From NCBI RefSeq assembly GCF_000331105.1, contig NC_020054.1, positions 4,452,257 through 4,516,256 of the forward strand: a stretch of 64,000 nucleotides of DNA, read 5' to 3'. The position numbers were made by a program, and so were the translations under genes. The notes below the pieces were generated by a model. The model saw only the letters and a program-made list of their open reading frames with translations. It was not told the origin of the DNA and searched no databases. Shown here piece by piece: positions 1 to 9,684 of the stretch (within the stretch, counting starts at the first letter, position 1; each line of letters starts with the position of its first letter). The DNA is from Fibrella aestuarina BUZ 2 (GTDB taxonomy: Bacteria; Bacteroidota; Bacteroidia; Cytophagales; Spirosomataceae).

Positions 1-2246
1 CGTTTTACCCGTTCTCGTTTTCCAACGGCTTGAAACAGACCACCAAATCGGCCGAAAACCCCACCGGCACGCGCGTCGATGACCTGTACGCAGAAACCGT
101 CAACGACCTGATCGAGACCTGGAAGCGGCGGCAGGATAGCCTGACGCTTACGCCCGCAACAACGTACCCGGTCAATGCGGAAAAAGCCGAAACGCCCCGA
201 CCGGTGTTCACCAACTACCGTTACCCCCAATACCTGACCGACAGCACCATCCTGTGCATCAAAAGCGGCCTTGGCGACATTCAGCAGGTGGTCTTGTTAA
301 GCCGCAACGGGCACGATCCGGCGCACCGGGAGAAACGCGTCTACACGCAGGGGTTGGTACTCAACGAGCCTACCTACTTCTCGGCCACGCCGCAGATGGC
401 CTGCTGGATCGAAAACCGCTACGACCCGCGCTGGCTGCAACGCATTTACGGCGAAATCAAACTGCTCGACCTCGCCACCGGCCGGGTACGTCGGCTGACG
501 ACCCGCAGCCGCTATACCGCCGTGGCCCTGTCGCCCGACAACAGCCGCCTCGTCGCCCTGCGCACCACCGACAGCTACCAGAATGAACTCGTTGTACTCG
601 ATAGCCAGACGGGGCGCGAGCTGGCGGTGCTGCCCAACCCGGCCAATGACTTCTATGTAAACCCGCGCTGGCACAATGGCCGCACGCTGGTCACGGTGAC
701 GCTGACGAAAGGGGGGAAAACCATTGAGTTCATCGACACCGAAACAGGACAAAAACGGGCGCTGCTCCCCCCTACCAACCTGAACCTGAGCCACCCGCAA
801 TCGTACGGGAACACGCACATACTGGTCAACTCGCCGCAGTCGGGTATCGACAACGTCTATGCTGTCGAGATTGCCTCGGGCACGGTCTCGCGGGTGACGT
901 CGCGGCCGTTTGGGGCTTACCATGCCACCGTCTCACCAACGGGTCGCTGGCTGGCCTTCGAAGATTTCGACACGCACGGCTACCGCGTCGCCGAAGCCCC
1001 ACTCGACCCCGCCGCCTGGCCCCCCGCCGACATTTCACGTGCGGATTCACCAGCCGAATCCACACGCTATTTTGGGCCCCTACTCAGCGCGGGCGCGCAA
1101 CGCCTGCCGCCCGTCGCCGCCGATTCGATTCCCAACCTGCCCACGTCGGCCCCCGGCCGGTTCCGGCGGCTTGCCCATGCCTTTAATCCGTACAGTTGGG
1201 GCCCAACGTTCGGGTCGACCGGGCAATCGCTCAACGTGGGTATTCAGTCGCGGGATTTGCTCAACACCACGCAGTTTACGGCGGGCTATACCTACAACCA
1301 AAGCGAACAAACGGGTGCGCTGGGCGTCAATGTGAGTTATCAGGGCTTGTATCCGGTCTTCGATGTGGGCTTCCAGACAGGCAACCGGCGCACCAGTATC
1401 CCCGCCAACCCAACCAGTCCGAGTTCGGGTATCCGCACCGATACGTGGCGGTACAACGAACTGACGGCGGGCATTCGCTTGCCCCTTCAACTCACCCGGT
1501 CGCGGTTTTTGCAAAGCGCCAATCTGTTTGCCTATTACGGGCTGCTGTCGGTGAGCGGCTACGAACTGCCGGGGCGCTATTTCACCGAGACGGGCAACGG
1601 CATCTTACACACGCTGCTCTACGGGGCCAGTTACAATTACCTGCTGCGCCAGAGTCGGCGCGACGTGGGCAACCGCCTGGGCGTGTCGGGCAGCACCAGC
1701 CTGCGCAGCACACCGTTTGCTCAAACGACGGGGCAACTGCGCGGCCTGCAATGGGCCAACACGCTGAACCTTTTCGTTCCCGGCCTGGGCAAACACCACA
1801 GCCTGCGCCTGCGGGGTGCCTACCAGTACCAATGGGGCGCACCCGACGCCAAAAACCTGTATCGGTTTGGGGCAGCGGTGCTCTACCCGCGCGGCGCGGC
1901 CTATACTTCGTTTGACAACCTGTGGGTAGCCGGGGCCGACTACCGCCTGCCCCTGGCCGATCTGCATCTGTCGATCACGCGTCTGCTGTACATTCAGCGC
2001 CTCAAAGGCAACCTCTTTTCCGATTACGCCTGGGGGAACAGCCGCTTTTTGCAGATCGACAGCCGAAACGTGGTGCGGGGCATCGTGCCCGTCAGCAGCT
2101 ACGACTGGACGGTCGGCGGCGATTTGTCGGTGGTGTTCAACCCCCTGCGGCTACGTACCCCGCTGGAGGTGGGCCTGCGGGCAGGCTACGACGTTCGGAA
2201 CCGGGCGGTGTTCGTCCAGCCGTTGGTCATTGACATTGGGTTTTAG
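1..2246 (+). CDS. Partial TolB-like beta-propeller protein with C-terminal outer-membrane barrel
   Basis: The reading frame is open to the left edge (codons from base 3), so the N-terminus is missing. A TTG at 30 is only an internal codon. The first half has repeated strand motifs of the PD40/TolB type, such as ALSPDNSRLVAL and TVSPTGRWLAFEDF, which form a beta-propeller. From about visible residue 390 the sequence becomes alternating aromatic/hydrophobic strands (NPYSWGPTFG, YNELTAGIRLPL, AGADYRLPLADLHL) and ends in IDIGF. That matches a BamA/surface-antigen style outer-membrane barrel with a C-terminal phenylalanine. Large Bacteroidota proteins of this kind often begin with a secreted peptidase-like domain, which here would lie outside the window. 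Function is unknown; I infer an outer-membrane protein with a periplasmic propeller. A stop codon followed by a hairpin ends the gene. Confidence 0.7.
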   Translation, partial: FYPFSFSNGLKQTTKSAENPTGTRVDDLYAETVNDLIETWKRRQDSLTLTPATTYPVNAEKAETPRPVFTNYRYPQYLTDSTILCIKSGLGDIQQVVLLSRNGHDPAHREKRVYTQGLVLNEPTYFSATPQMACWIENRYDPRWLQRIYGEIKLLDLATGRVRRLTTRSRYTAVALSPDNSRLVALRTTDSYQNELVVLDSQTGRELAVLPNPANDFYVNPRWHNGRTLVTVTLTKGGKTIEFIDTETGQKRALLPPTNLNLSHPQSYGNTHILVNSPQSGIDNVYAVEIASGTVSRVTSRPFGAYHATVSPTGRWLAFEDFDTHGYRVAEAPLDPAAWPPADISRADSPAESTRYFGPLLSAGAQRLPPVAADSIPNLPTSAPGRFRRLAHAFNPYSWGPTFGSTGQSLNVGIQSRDLLNTTQFTAGYTYNQSEQTGALGVNVSYQGLYPVFDVGFQTGNRRTSIPANPTSPSSGIRTDTWRYNELTAGIRLPLQLTRSRFLQSANLFAYYGLLSVSGYELPGRYFTETGNGILHTLLYGASYNYLLRQSRRDVGNRLGVSGSTSLRSTPFAQTTGQLRGLQWANTLNLFVPGLGKHHSLRLRGAYQYQWGAPDAKNLYRFGAAVLYPRGAAYTSFDNLWVAGADYRLPLADLHLSITRLLYIQRLKGNLFSDYAWGNSRFLQIDSRNVVRGIVPVSSYDWTVGGDLSVVFNPLRLRTPLEVGLRAGYDVRNRAVFVQPLVIDIGF

Positions 2247-2320
2247 CCAAACGGGCGCGCCGCAACGGGTGCGCTCCATAAGCCTCTCCACCAGTGTGTA
2301 ACCAACGTTCGTTTAGCGGG

Positions 2321-2352
2321 TGTCGGTCATTGGCAGCAACCAATGACCGACA
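2321..2352 (+). terminator. Perfect 13-bp hairpin after the barrel gene
   Basis: The arms TGTCGGTCATTGG (2321-2333) and CCAATGACCGACA (2340-2352) pair perfectly around a 6-base loop, about 75 bp after the stop codon. There is no long T-run, so this is a U-poor stem of the kind seen at several gene ends in this window. It probably terminates or stabilises the upstream transcript. Confidence 0.55.
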
Positions 2353-2398
2353 GAAAAGGCCAGTAATTGGTTTTTCCGCTAAAAAATTAGGAATATAT

Positions 2399-2429
2399 TT
2401 TGCCAATACGCAAAAAACGATAACATTTG
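2399..2429 (+). promoter_or_regulatory. Bacteroidota-type promoter of the GntR gene
   Basis: TTTG at 2399-2402 is followed after 18 bp by TAACATTTG at 2421-2429. This resembles the Bacteroidota -33 (TTTG) and -7 (TAnnTTTG) boxes, with one extra base in the -7 box. Transcription would start only a few bases before the ATG at 2439, giving a very short leader. Inference from pattern only. Confidence 0.4.
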
Positions 2430-2438
2430 CAGCAGAGT

Positions 2439-3197
2439 ATGTATAGACATTCGGACAAAGACTTGCAATTATTCACGATTGATCACGGCAGCCCCATTCC
2501 ACTCCACATTCAGGTGGAAACAATAATGAGGGAATTGATTGACAGAGAGGAGTATCAGCAGGGTAAGCTTTTTCCCAATGAGATCGACCTGGCCAAACGG
2601 TTCGGTATAGCCCGGAACACGGTCAGGCAGGCCATCAATAAATTAGTCAATGAACAGTTATTAATCCGCAAGAAGGGTGTCGGCACTAAGGTGGCCAAAA
2701 ACCGGATCACGACTAAACTCAACAACTGGTCGAGCTTTACGCTTGAGATGCACGACAAGGGCGTAGACTTTCAGAACTACGAAATTAAAGCAAGCTGGAC
2801 GCTGGCCGATCAGGATACGGCTGACGTCTTTGGGATTGATGTCGGCTCGAAAGTGCTGAAGCTGGAGCGGCTGCGTGGATTGGAGGCCGGGCCGATCGTC
2901 TACTTCATCTCGTACTTCCATCCTCGGGTGGGTTTGACGGGGGCCGAAGATTTTGCCAAACCGTTGTATGAAATGCTGGAAAAAGAGTATCACACCGTCG
3001 TGGTGCTCTCCAAAGAGGAAATTAGCGCGACACTAGCCGATGATGAGCTGGCAACCATTCTGCACACCAATCCGGGTGAACCCATTCTGTTGCGCAAACG
3101 GATTGTCTGCGATCCGGGTGAACGGGTCGTCGAGTTTAATGTAGGCTACTACCGGGCCGATCGTTTCACTTACGCCATCGACATAGCCCGCAAATAG
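2439..3197 (+). CDS. GntR-family regulator (HutC/UTRA type) of the mannan locus
   Basis: A 252-aa cytoplasmic transcription factor. Residues about 15-85 are a winged helix-turn-helix with typical GntR wording (FPNEIDLAKRFGIARNTVRQ). Residues about 95-245 fit a UTRA ligand-binding domain (LERLRGLEAGPIVYFISYFH). UTRA regulators usually bind a phosphorylated sugar or other small effector and release DNA. I chose the ATG at 2439 rather than the TTG at 2427, because a promoter -7 box overlaps the upstream codons. It lies just before the sugar porter and SusC/D genes on the same strand. A half-site TATAGACAT sits at 2442-2450, inside its own first codons, matching the palindrome before the next gene, so autoregulation is likely. 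The effector could be mannose-6-P or a mannose-derived sugar; this is inference. Confidence 0.9.
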   Translation: MYRHSDKDLQLFTIDHGSPIPLHIQVETIMRELIDREEYQQGKLFPNEIDLAKRFGIARNTVRQAINKLVNEQLLIRKKGVGTKVAKNRITTKLNNWSSFTLEMHDKGVDFQNYEIKASWTLADQDTADVFGIDVGSKVLKLERLRGLEAGPIVYFISYFHPRVGLTGAEDFAKPLYEMLEKEYHTVVVLSKEEISATLADDELATILHTNPGEPILLRKRIVCDPGERVVEFNVGYYRADRFTYAIDIARK

Positions 3198-3275
3198 CCG
3201 ATTCCTACCCCCTTATCCCACCCTGTCTGTATGTGATTGACGACTCACTCATCCTGGCAGTTTTTTTATCACTTA

Positions 3276-3299
3276 TTATGTCTATACATATAGACATAA
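3276..3299 (+). promoter_or_regulatory. Near-perfect palindrome, likely GntR operator
   Basis: TTATGTCTATA (3276-3286) and TATAGACATAA (3289-3299) are perfect inverted arms of 11 bp with a 2-bp centre. The site lies about 70 bp before the sugar-porter start and after the regulator gene. The same half-site occurs at the regulator's own start. Length and symmetry fit a GntR dimer operator. Confidence 0.7.
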
Positions 3300-3369
3300 A
3301 CGAATACCTTCTCTTATTCAATCATCAAGTCGAGCGGCTGGCAGCGACCGCTCATCAGCAGTAGTACCC

Positions 3370-4797
3370 ATGGCTATACAAATGGAGCAAGAATTGAAAA
3401 AGACCACCAACACGTACCTGTACCTGGTTTGTCTGGTAGCGGCGCTCGGTGGTTTTCTGTTTGGGTTTGATACCGCCGTCATCTCCGGTACGGTAGGTCT
3501 GGTCAAAACCGATTTTGGGCTGGACGCGATTCAGGAGGGCTGGTTTGTCAGCTGCGCCTTGCTGGGGTGCATCGTGGGCGTGAGTGTGTCGGGAAAACTG
3601 AGCGACACGTATGGCCGCAAACTAGTCCAGATTCTATCGGCGGTATTGTTTCTGGCGTCGGCTATCGGGTGCACGTTCTCAACGACGTTCGCCACCCTGA
3701 TCGCTTTCCGGCTGGTGGGGGGGCTGGGCATCGGTGTCGCCTCGATGGTGTCACCCCTGTACATCTCCGAATTTGCCCCACCCCGCTACCGGGGGATGAT
3801 GGTATCCCTCTACCAGTTGGCCCTGACCATTGGCATTGTTATCGCGTATTTCACCAATGCTTACCTGGCCAGTCACACCGATGATTTTGCCGCCAGCGAA
3901 GGCCTCAGCCCGATTCTATCGACGCAGGTATGGCGCGGGATGCTGGGCCTGGGCGCTGTACCGGCAGCCATCTTCCTGCTGGCCTTATTGGTGGTACCCG
4001 AATCACCCCGATGGCTGCTGCTGCACGGGAAGGAACAACAGGCGCGAGCCATACTCACCCGAATCGACGGGCCGGTTTCGGCTCAGAAAGAGATCGATGC
4101 ATTTACGGCCGCTGGCGACAAGCGCCAGGGTGACCTGAGCGACTTGTTCACGCCAACGTACCGCCGGGCCCTGTGGATTGGTTTGCTCCTGCCGTTTTTA
4201 TCGCAAGTCTGCGGTATCAACGCGGTCATCTATTACGGCCCCCGAATTCTGGAACAGGCTGGTTTCACCCTCAATAATGCGCTTGGGGGGCAGGTGACCA
4301 TTGGCCTGGTCAATGTGGCGTTCACGTTCGTGGCCATTTTCACCGTCGACAGATGGGGGCGTAAACCCCTGCTGTATGTGGGTGTAGGCGGGGCTGTGCT
4401 GTCGCTGCTGATCATTGGGGCGCTCTTCCAGATGGGCGTTTCATCGGGCCCCTGGATCCTGCTGTTTATTCTGGCCTTCATCGCCTGCTTCGCGTTTTCG
4501 TTCGGCCCGGTTTGCTGGGTTGTCGTCGGCGAAATCTTCCCCAATGCCATCCGGGGCAAAGCCATGGCCCTGGCTACGCTGTCGCTCTGGATCGGCAACT
4601 TTCTGGTCGGCCAGCTGACGCCCTTCCTGCTTGAAGAGGTGGGGTCTGCCTGGACCTTCTGGCTGTTTGCAGTATGCTGCTCCCCAGCCCTATGGCTCAC
4701 CTGGAAATTGATTCCCGAAACCAAAGGCCGGTCGCTGGAAGCCATCGAGGCGTACTGGAAAGATACCCAGGCGCTATCCAGAAACCCCTCCTTATAA
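3370..4797 (+). CDS. MFS sugar porter (sugar:H+ symporter family)
   Basis: A 475-aa inner-membrane transporter with about 12 hydrophobic segments. Sugar-porter signatures are clear: GFLFGFDTAVISG near residue 30, DTYGRKLVQ after TM2, PESPRWLL at about 213, DRWGRKPLL at about 325 and PETKGRSLE near the end. Length is normal for XylE-like or glucose/xylose/arabinose porters. Its place between the GntR regulator and SusC suggests that it takes a monosaccharide freed in the periplasm, here probably mannose, into the cytoplasm for the ROK kinase downstream. Substrate cannot be read from the sequence. Start at 3370; an in-frame ATG four codons later is also possible. The gene follows the palindromic operator. 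Confidence 0.92.
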   Translation: MAIQMEQELKKTTNTYLYLVCLVAALGGFLFGFDTAVISGTVGLVKTDFGLDAIQEGWFVSCALLGCIVGVSVSGKLSDTYGRKLVQILSAVLFLASAIGCTFSTTFATLIAFRLVGGLGIGVASMVSPLYISEFAPPRYRGMMVSLYQLALTIGIVIAYFTNAYLASHTDDFAASEGLSPILSTQVWRGMLGLGAVPAAIFLLALLVVPESPRWLLLHGKEQQARAILTRIDGPVSAQKEIDAFTAAGDKRQGDLSDLFTPTYRRALWIGLLLPFLSQVCGINAVIYYGPRILEQAGFTLNNALGGQVTIGLVNVAFTFVAIFTVDRWGRKPLLYVGVGGAVLSLLIIGALFQMGVSSGPWILLFILAFIACFAFSFGPVCWVVVGEIFPNAIRGKAMALATLSLWIGNFLVGQLTPFLLEEVGSAWTFWLFAVCCSPALWLTWKLIPETKGRSLEAIEAYWKDTQALSRNPSL

Positions 4798-4873
4798 CGC
4801 TTCACCCTTACTCCTTTCTCATCTAGTCATCTCTCAACAGTTCACTGAATTTGCCTAAACCAATTGTCATCGC

Positions 4874-7800
4874 ATGAACAGTTCAATACAGCTCCGAATC
4901 AGTCCGGTGCTCCACTCATGGGGCAGGCAGCGCTTGCTCCTCGCCTTGTTACTTCTGCTGCTAGGTGGTCGCTACGGGTTCGCCTTACCGTCCAACGGGA
5001 TACCGGTGTCTTTCGCACAAGTCAACATTGAGCTTACCGGTCAGGTGCTCGATGATCAGCAGAAGCCCTTACCAGGTGCCACGGTAAGCGTGGTGGGTAC
5101 GACCCAGGGGACCACCACCGATGAGAATGGGAAATACCGCTTATCGCTGCCGGATGACTACGTGGGGCGTAGCCTCGCCTTCTCGTACATCGGATTTACG
5201 AGCCAGACCGTCGTGATTGGGCAGGAGCGCACCGTCAACGTGACGCTGAAGACCGACAACAGCCGGTCGCTCAATGAAGTGGTGGTCGTTGGGTATGGTC
5301 AGCAGAACAAGCTGTCGGTGACGGGCGCGGTCGACCAGATTAAAGCCCAGAGCATCGAAGGCAAGCCCGTCACCAACGTGCTGCAGGCGCTACAGGGTGA
5401 GTCGCCCAACCTCATTATTCAACAGACCAACTTCACGCCGGGCAGCGGGGTCAATATCAACATTCGCGGCCTGGGTACGTTGGGCGACAATACCCCGCTC
5501 ATTGTCATCGACGGGATCATTGGGGGCGACATCAACCTGCTTAACCCCAACGACATTGCGAGTGTGTCGGTCCTGAAAGATGCCGGTTCGGCGGCGATTT
5601 ATGGCTCGCGCTCTGCCAATGGGGTCCTGCTGATTACGACAAAAGGCGGGAAGCTAAACCAGAAAGCCACGGTCACCTATAACGGCAGCTACGGGATGCA
5701 GTCGCCGTATGTCGGCCTGAAAAAGGTCAGTGCCTGGGATAATGCCTATTACAAAAACCTGTCGCTGATCAACTCGGGATTGCCGCCCATCTACACGCCG
5801 GACGACATTCAGGCGCTACGAGCACAGGGAAACGGCGACTGGGAGCGGCAGTCGATCCTGCAAAATGCGCCGCAGCAGTTGCACAACGTGTCGATTACCG
5901 GCGGTGGGGCCACAAGCAGTTACCTGATCTCGGCGGGGCTTCAGGATCAGCGCAGCAATTTTATTGGGCCTTCTTATGGCTACAAGAAATACAACCTGCG
6001 CCTAAATCAGCTATCGGTCATTGGCAAGCTACGGGTCAATACGATTCTGAACTACGTCAAATCGCAGAATAAGTCGCACAGCAATGCCGACTGGGTCATT
6101 TTTGCCGATGCGGACCGGGTCCCCCTCAACTACAGTTTCCAGGATGCGGCGGGTAATTACCTCACCAACCCGGTCGCTTCGCAGTACAACGTGAAGAGTG
6201 TGCTAGAACAGGGCGGCTACTATCAGTCAGACAACGACCAGTTTTTTGCCAACCTGAACGCGGCGCTAAGCATCACCAACGACCTTAAGCTTACGGGTAT
6301 CTTCGGCGGAACGCTGAACGCCAACAACGCCTTCTTCCGCCGCTTGCAGGTCAACAACTACCCAACCGGTGTGTATGGCAACGACCGTACCGTGTATGAC
6401 AACAGCTTCAAAAACTCGTTGCTCAACTCGCAGGTATTCGCCGATTACACCAAGCGGATCGGCGATCATAGCTTCAAAGTGTTGCTGGGCGCCTCCGACG
6501 AATATTACCGGTCCAACGGGTTCCAGTTGCAGAAAACCCTGACCGACCCGGCCCTGGGTACGCCCACCACCGGGACGATCCTTGACCCGGTTAACTCCTA
6601 CAACAGCAACACCAACACCAACGAAACGCGCATCAGCTCGGTGTTTGGTCGGGTCAACTACTCGTTCAAAGACCGCTACTTCCTGGAGGGCAATTTCCGG
6701 CAGGATGGCTCGTCCAAATTTGCGGCGGGTCGCCGGTGGGGCTTTTTCCCCTCGATAGCGGGCTCCTGGATTCTCTCCGAAGAGTCGTTCATGAAAGCGC
6801 AGAACGTGGTGGGCAGTCTGAAGGTAAGGGGCTCGTATGGGCTGGTGGGCAACCAGAACGTAAACGCCTATCAGTACCAGACCAACTACTTCAACTACGC
6901 CAACGCCTACGGGTTCAACAACACCGTTGTGGGTGGGGCGGGCTTCAGCCTCGGCAACCCGGACCTGACCTGGGAGAAATCGGCCATGTTGAACGTGGGG
7001 GCCGATGCCAGTTTCCTCCAGAACAAGCTCACCGTTTCGCTTGATTATTTCAACAAGGTAACCAGCGATATTCTGTACAGCCGGCAGGACATTCCGCTGC
7101 TGTTCGGGGCGGGCTTTCCCGACTTTAACGTAGCGAAGGTCAAAAACAAAGGCTGGGAAGTTAGTGCCACCTATAACCTGAACACTAACGCCACCAAGCA
7201 AAGCTTCAGCGTGAATCTGGCCGATAACCAGAACACCCTGCTGGCGCTGACCTACGGTTCTGATCAGCAGATTGCCAACGTCGATGCGTTTGGGTTCATC
7301 CGGAAAGTGGGGCAACCCATTACGCAGTACTGGGGCTACAAGACAAACGGCTATTTCCAGAATCAGGCTGACATCGATAATTCACCGAAACCGGACGGTG
7401 TCTTGGTGGGCCCCGGCGACATCAAGTTTACCGACTTTAACGGGGATGGCAAAATCGACGACAGCGACAAAATCGTGCTGGGCAACCCCTTCCCCCGCTA
7501 CACCTTCGGGTTCACGTACCGACTGGCGGTAAAGGGCTTTGACCTAAACCTGTTTATCCAGGGCGTGGGCAAGCGCGATGTCATGCTGCGGGGTGAAGAG
7601 GTCGAGCCCTTCCACTACAATTACGGCGCGACCATGTATGAGCACCAGACGGATTTCTGGACGCCCGACAACCCGAATGCGCGCTACCCCCGGCTGGCCG
7701 CTATCGGTTCCCCCTCGAACACCAACAACTGGCGTAACGGCTCCGATGTGTATCGCTACAATGCCGCCTATGCCCGCCTGAAGAACGTGCAGCTAGGCTA

Positions 7801-8014
7801 TACGCTCCCCGGTACGTTGACCCAGAAAGTGGGCGTGCAACGCCTGCGGGTGTCCCTGATCGGGCAGAACCTGCTGACGCTCTCCGAGCTCAACTTCATC
7901 GACCCCGAAACGTCTGAGTTCAATAACAACCTCAACCTGGGTGCGGCGTCGAACAGCGCCCGTAGCTACCCGCTGCCCGTTTTTTACGGGTTTGGCCTTG
8001 ACCTCAGTTTCTAA
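4874..8014 (+). CDS. SusC/RagA TonB-dependent outer-membrane transporter
   Basis: A 1046-aa protein. After a signal peptide (hydrophobic LLLALLLLLLGG) comes a carboxypeptidase-regulatory-like beta-sandwich at about 52-130 (GQVLDDQQKPLPGATVSVVG). A plug domain follows, with the SusC hallmark SVLKDAGSAAIYGSRSANG, and then a 22-strand barrel ending in GLDLSF. It forms the energised channel through which SusD-captured oligosaccharides pass the outer membrane. It lies 20 bp before the SusD gene. There is no N-terminal FecR-type signalling domain, so regulation presumably rests on the GntR protein rather than on an anti-sigma system. Substrate specificity for mannan oligosaccharides is inferred from the GH76/GH92 genes downstream. 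Confidence 0.96.
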   Translation: MNSSIQLRISPVLHSWGRQRLLLALLLLLLGGRYGFALPSNGIPVSFAQVNIELTGQVLDDQQKPLPGATVSVVGTTQGTTTDENGKYRLSLPDDYVGRSLAFSYIGFTSQTVVIGQERTVNVTLKTDNSRSLNEVVVVGYGQQNKLSVTGAVDQIKAQSIEGKPVTNVLQALQGESPNLIIQQTNFTPGSGVNINIRGLGTLGDNTPLIVIDGIIGGDINLLNPNDIASVSVLKDAGSAAIYGSRSANGVLLITTKGGKLNQKATVTYNGSYGMQSPYVGLKKVSAWDNAYYKNLSLINSGLPPIYTPDDIQALRAQGNGDWERQSILQNAPQQLHNVSITGGGATSSYLISAGLQDQRSNFIGPSYGYKKYNLRLNQLSVIGKLRVNTILNYVKSQNKSHSNADWVIFADADRVPLNYSFQDAAGNYLTNPVASQYNVKSVLEQGGYYQSDNDQFFANLNAALSITNDLKLTGIFGGTLNANNAFFRRLQVNNYPTGVYGNDRTVYDNSFKNSLLNSQVFADYTKRIGDHSFKVLLGASDEYYRSNGFQLQKTLTDPALGTPTTGTILDPVNSYNSNTNTNETRISSVFGRVNYSFKDRYFLEGNFRQDGSSKFAAGRRWGFFPSIAGSWILSEESFMKAQNVVGSLKVRGSYGLVGNQNVNAYQYQTNYFNYANAYGFNNTVVGGAGFSLGNPDLTWEKSAMLNVGADASFLQNKLTVSLDYFNKVTSDILYSRQDIPLLFGAGFPDFNVAKVKNKGWEVSATYNLNTNATKQSFSVNLADNQNTLLALTYGSDQQIANVDAFGFIRKVGQPITQYWGYKTNGYFQNQADIDNSPKPDGVLVGPGDIKFTDFNGDGKIDDSDKIVLGNPFPRYTFGFTYRLAVKGFDLNLFIQGVGKRDVMLRGEEVEPFHYNYGATMYEHQTDFWTPDNPNARYPRLAAIGSPSNTNNWRNGSDVYRYNAAYARLKNVQLGYTLPGTLTQKVGVQRLRVSLIGQNLLTLSELNFIDPETSEFNNNLNLGAASNSARSYPLPVFYGFGLDLSF

Positions 8015-8034
8015 CTTTCAACCCGTTACGAACC

Positions 8035-9672
8035 ATGACTTTTTTCAAAAAGATAAGTGCCCTGTGCGTGGTGTTGCTCACCGTCGTCGGGTGCGGCCCT
8101 TTAGACATAGCCCCCGTCAATCGCTTTACCGAACTCAACTTCTGGACCACGAGCGAGAACGTCGACAATGCCCTGAACAACATTTACAGTGGCATGTATA
8201 CCAGCACGTTATACTTCTATAACGAAGCCCTGTCCGACAATGCCTACACCGCCCAGGGGTCGGCCGCGGGTAACCCGGAGGCCATCGCGAGTGGCAGCTT
8301 CACCTCGACGCTGCCAAAATTCCAGAACGACTGGGCGTTTTATTACCAGGGCATCAAGTCCTGCAACATCTTTCTGGCCAACATCGACCAGAACAAAACG
8401 CTGCCGGCGGAGGTCCTGTCGCGGATGAAGGGCGAGGTACGTTTCGTGCGGGCCTGGCACCATTTTAACCTGATGAAATGGTATGGGGACGTACCCCTGC
8501 TCGACCGTGACCTGACGCCCGACGAGGCTAAAGTGATTCCCCGTTCGCCTCGCGCCACCGTCCTGAAGTTCATCACCGACGAACTGACGGCGGCTGAGAC
8601 CCTGCTCCCCACCAAAGACGCCTATTCGGCCGCCGATAACGGCCGGATCTCAAAAGGGGCGGCCATTGCGCTGCACGCCAGAGTCCTGCTCTACGAAGGC
8701 AACCGCATGGCCGAGGTCGTGACCCTGTGCGAAAAGCTGATCAACGATCAGGCGACCAACGGACAGTACGGGCTAGCGGCCAACTACAGCGATCTGTTCA
8801 GTAACGCAACGGTCAATAAAACCAGCAACGAGTCGATTCTGGCGCTGCAATACGTACCTGGCTTACGTACCTGGTCGGAGTTCTTTGATTTTGCGCCCCG
8901 GTCGGCCGGTGCCCGAACCAATAGCCTGGCCCCTACCCAGGAGCTGGTCAATGACTATGTGACGCTCAACGGCAAAGCGATCACCGAAGCGGGCTCGGGT
9001 TATTCGGAAAGCACGCCCTACGCCAACCGGGACCCCCGGCTGACCGCCACTGTCGTGTATGACCAGTATGTCTGGCGCAACGCGGATGGCAGCACCCAGA
9101 TCATCTACATCAAACCGGGCTCAGACCCCGTCCGGCCCGCCCTCAACGAGTACACGCTGAACGGGCAGGGCTCGCCCACGGGCTACTACTGGCGCAAATA
9201 CTATGACCCCAACAGCCTGGCCAATTTTACGTCGGGCCTGAATCTGCACCTGATCCGGTACGCCGATGTGCTGCTGATGTACGCCGAAGCCAAACAGAGC
9301 CTGGGGCAGCTGACCGCCGACGTGTGGAACAAAACGATCCGGCCACTGCGGCAACGGGCAGGCTTCACCAACACGGAAGCCCTGAACTTCCCGGCCAGCG
9401 GCGATTTGACGCAGACCATCCGCCGGGAGCGGCGGGCGGAGTTAGCGCTGGAAGGGCTACGGATTGACGATATCCGTCGGTGGAAGATCGCGGAGACGGT
9501 GCTCAATGGCTACGCCCACGGTGCCAAATTCGGCGATCCGACCGTTGACAATGGCTACATCCGCGCGCAACGACGCCAGTTTGACCCCGCCAAAAACTAC
9601 CTCTGGCCCTTACCAGCCTCCGAGTTGAACCTCAACAAGGCGTTGACACAAAACCCTGGCTATCAACTTTAA
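8035..9672 (+). CDS. SusD/RagB nutrient-binding outer-membrane lipoprotein
   Basis: A 545-aa protein with a lipoprotein signal (LTVVGCGPLDIAP; acylated Cys near residue 22). The helical TPR-rich SusD fold is recognisable from the N-terminal NRFTELNFWTTSENVDNALN and from C-terminal wording such as LIRYADVLLMYAEAKQ and RRERRAELALEGLRIDDIRRW. It sits on the SusC barrel as a lid and binds the glycan at the cell surface. It is translationally close to SusC upstream and to the SusE/F-like gene 12 bp downstream. Confidence 0.96.
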   Translation: MTFFKKISALCVVLLTVVGCGPLDIAPVNRFTELNFWTTSENVDNALNNIYSGMYTSTLYFYNEALSDNAYTAQGSAAGNPEAIASGSFTSTLPKFQNDWAFYYQGIKSCNIFLANIDQNKTLPAEVLSRMKGEVRFVRAWHHFNLMKWYGDVPLLDRDLTPDEAKVIPRSPRATVLKFITDELTAAETLLPTKDAYSAADNGRISKGAAIALHARVLLYEGNRMAEVVTLCEKLINDQATNGQYGLAANYSDLFSNATVNKTSNESILALQYVPGLRTWSEFFDFAPRSAGARTNSLAPTQELVNDYVTLNGKAITEAGSGYSESTPYANRDPRLTATVVYDQYVWRNADGSTQIIYIKPGSDPVRPALNEYTLNGQGSPTGYYWRKYYDPNSLANFTSGLNLHLIRYADVLLMYAEAKQSLGQLTADVWNKTIRPLRQRAGFTNTEALNFPASGDLTQTIRRERRAELALEGLRIDDIRRWKIAETVLNGYAHGAKFGDPTVDNGYIRAQRRQFDPAKNYLWPLPASELNLNKALTQNPGYQL

Positions 9673-9684
9673 ACAGCACTGTCA

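Noticed and set aside
6266..7315. Long minus-strand ORF (349 aa) inside the SusC gene
   Set aside because: It is antisense to a clear SusC barrel, has no recognisable domain and reflects high-G+C codon structure.
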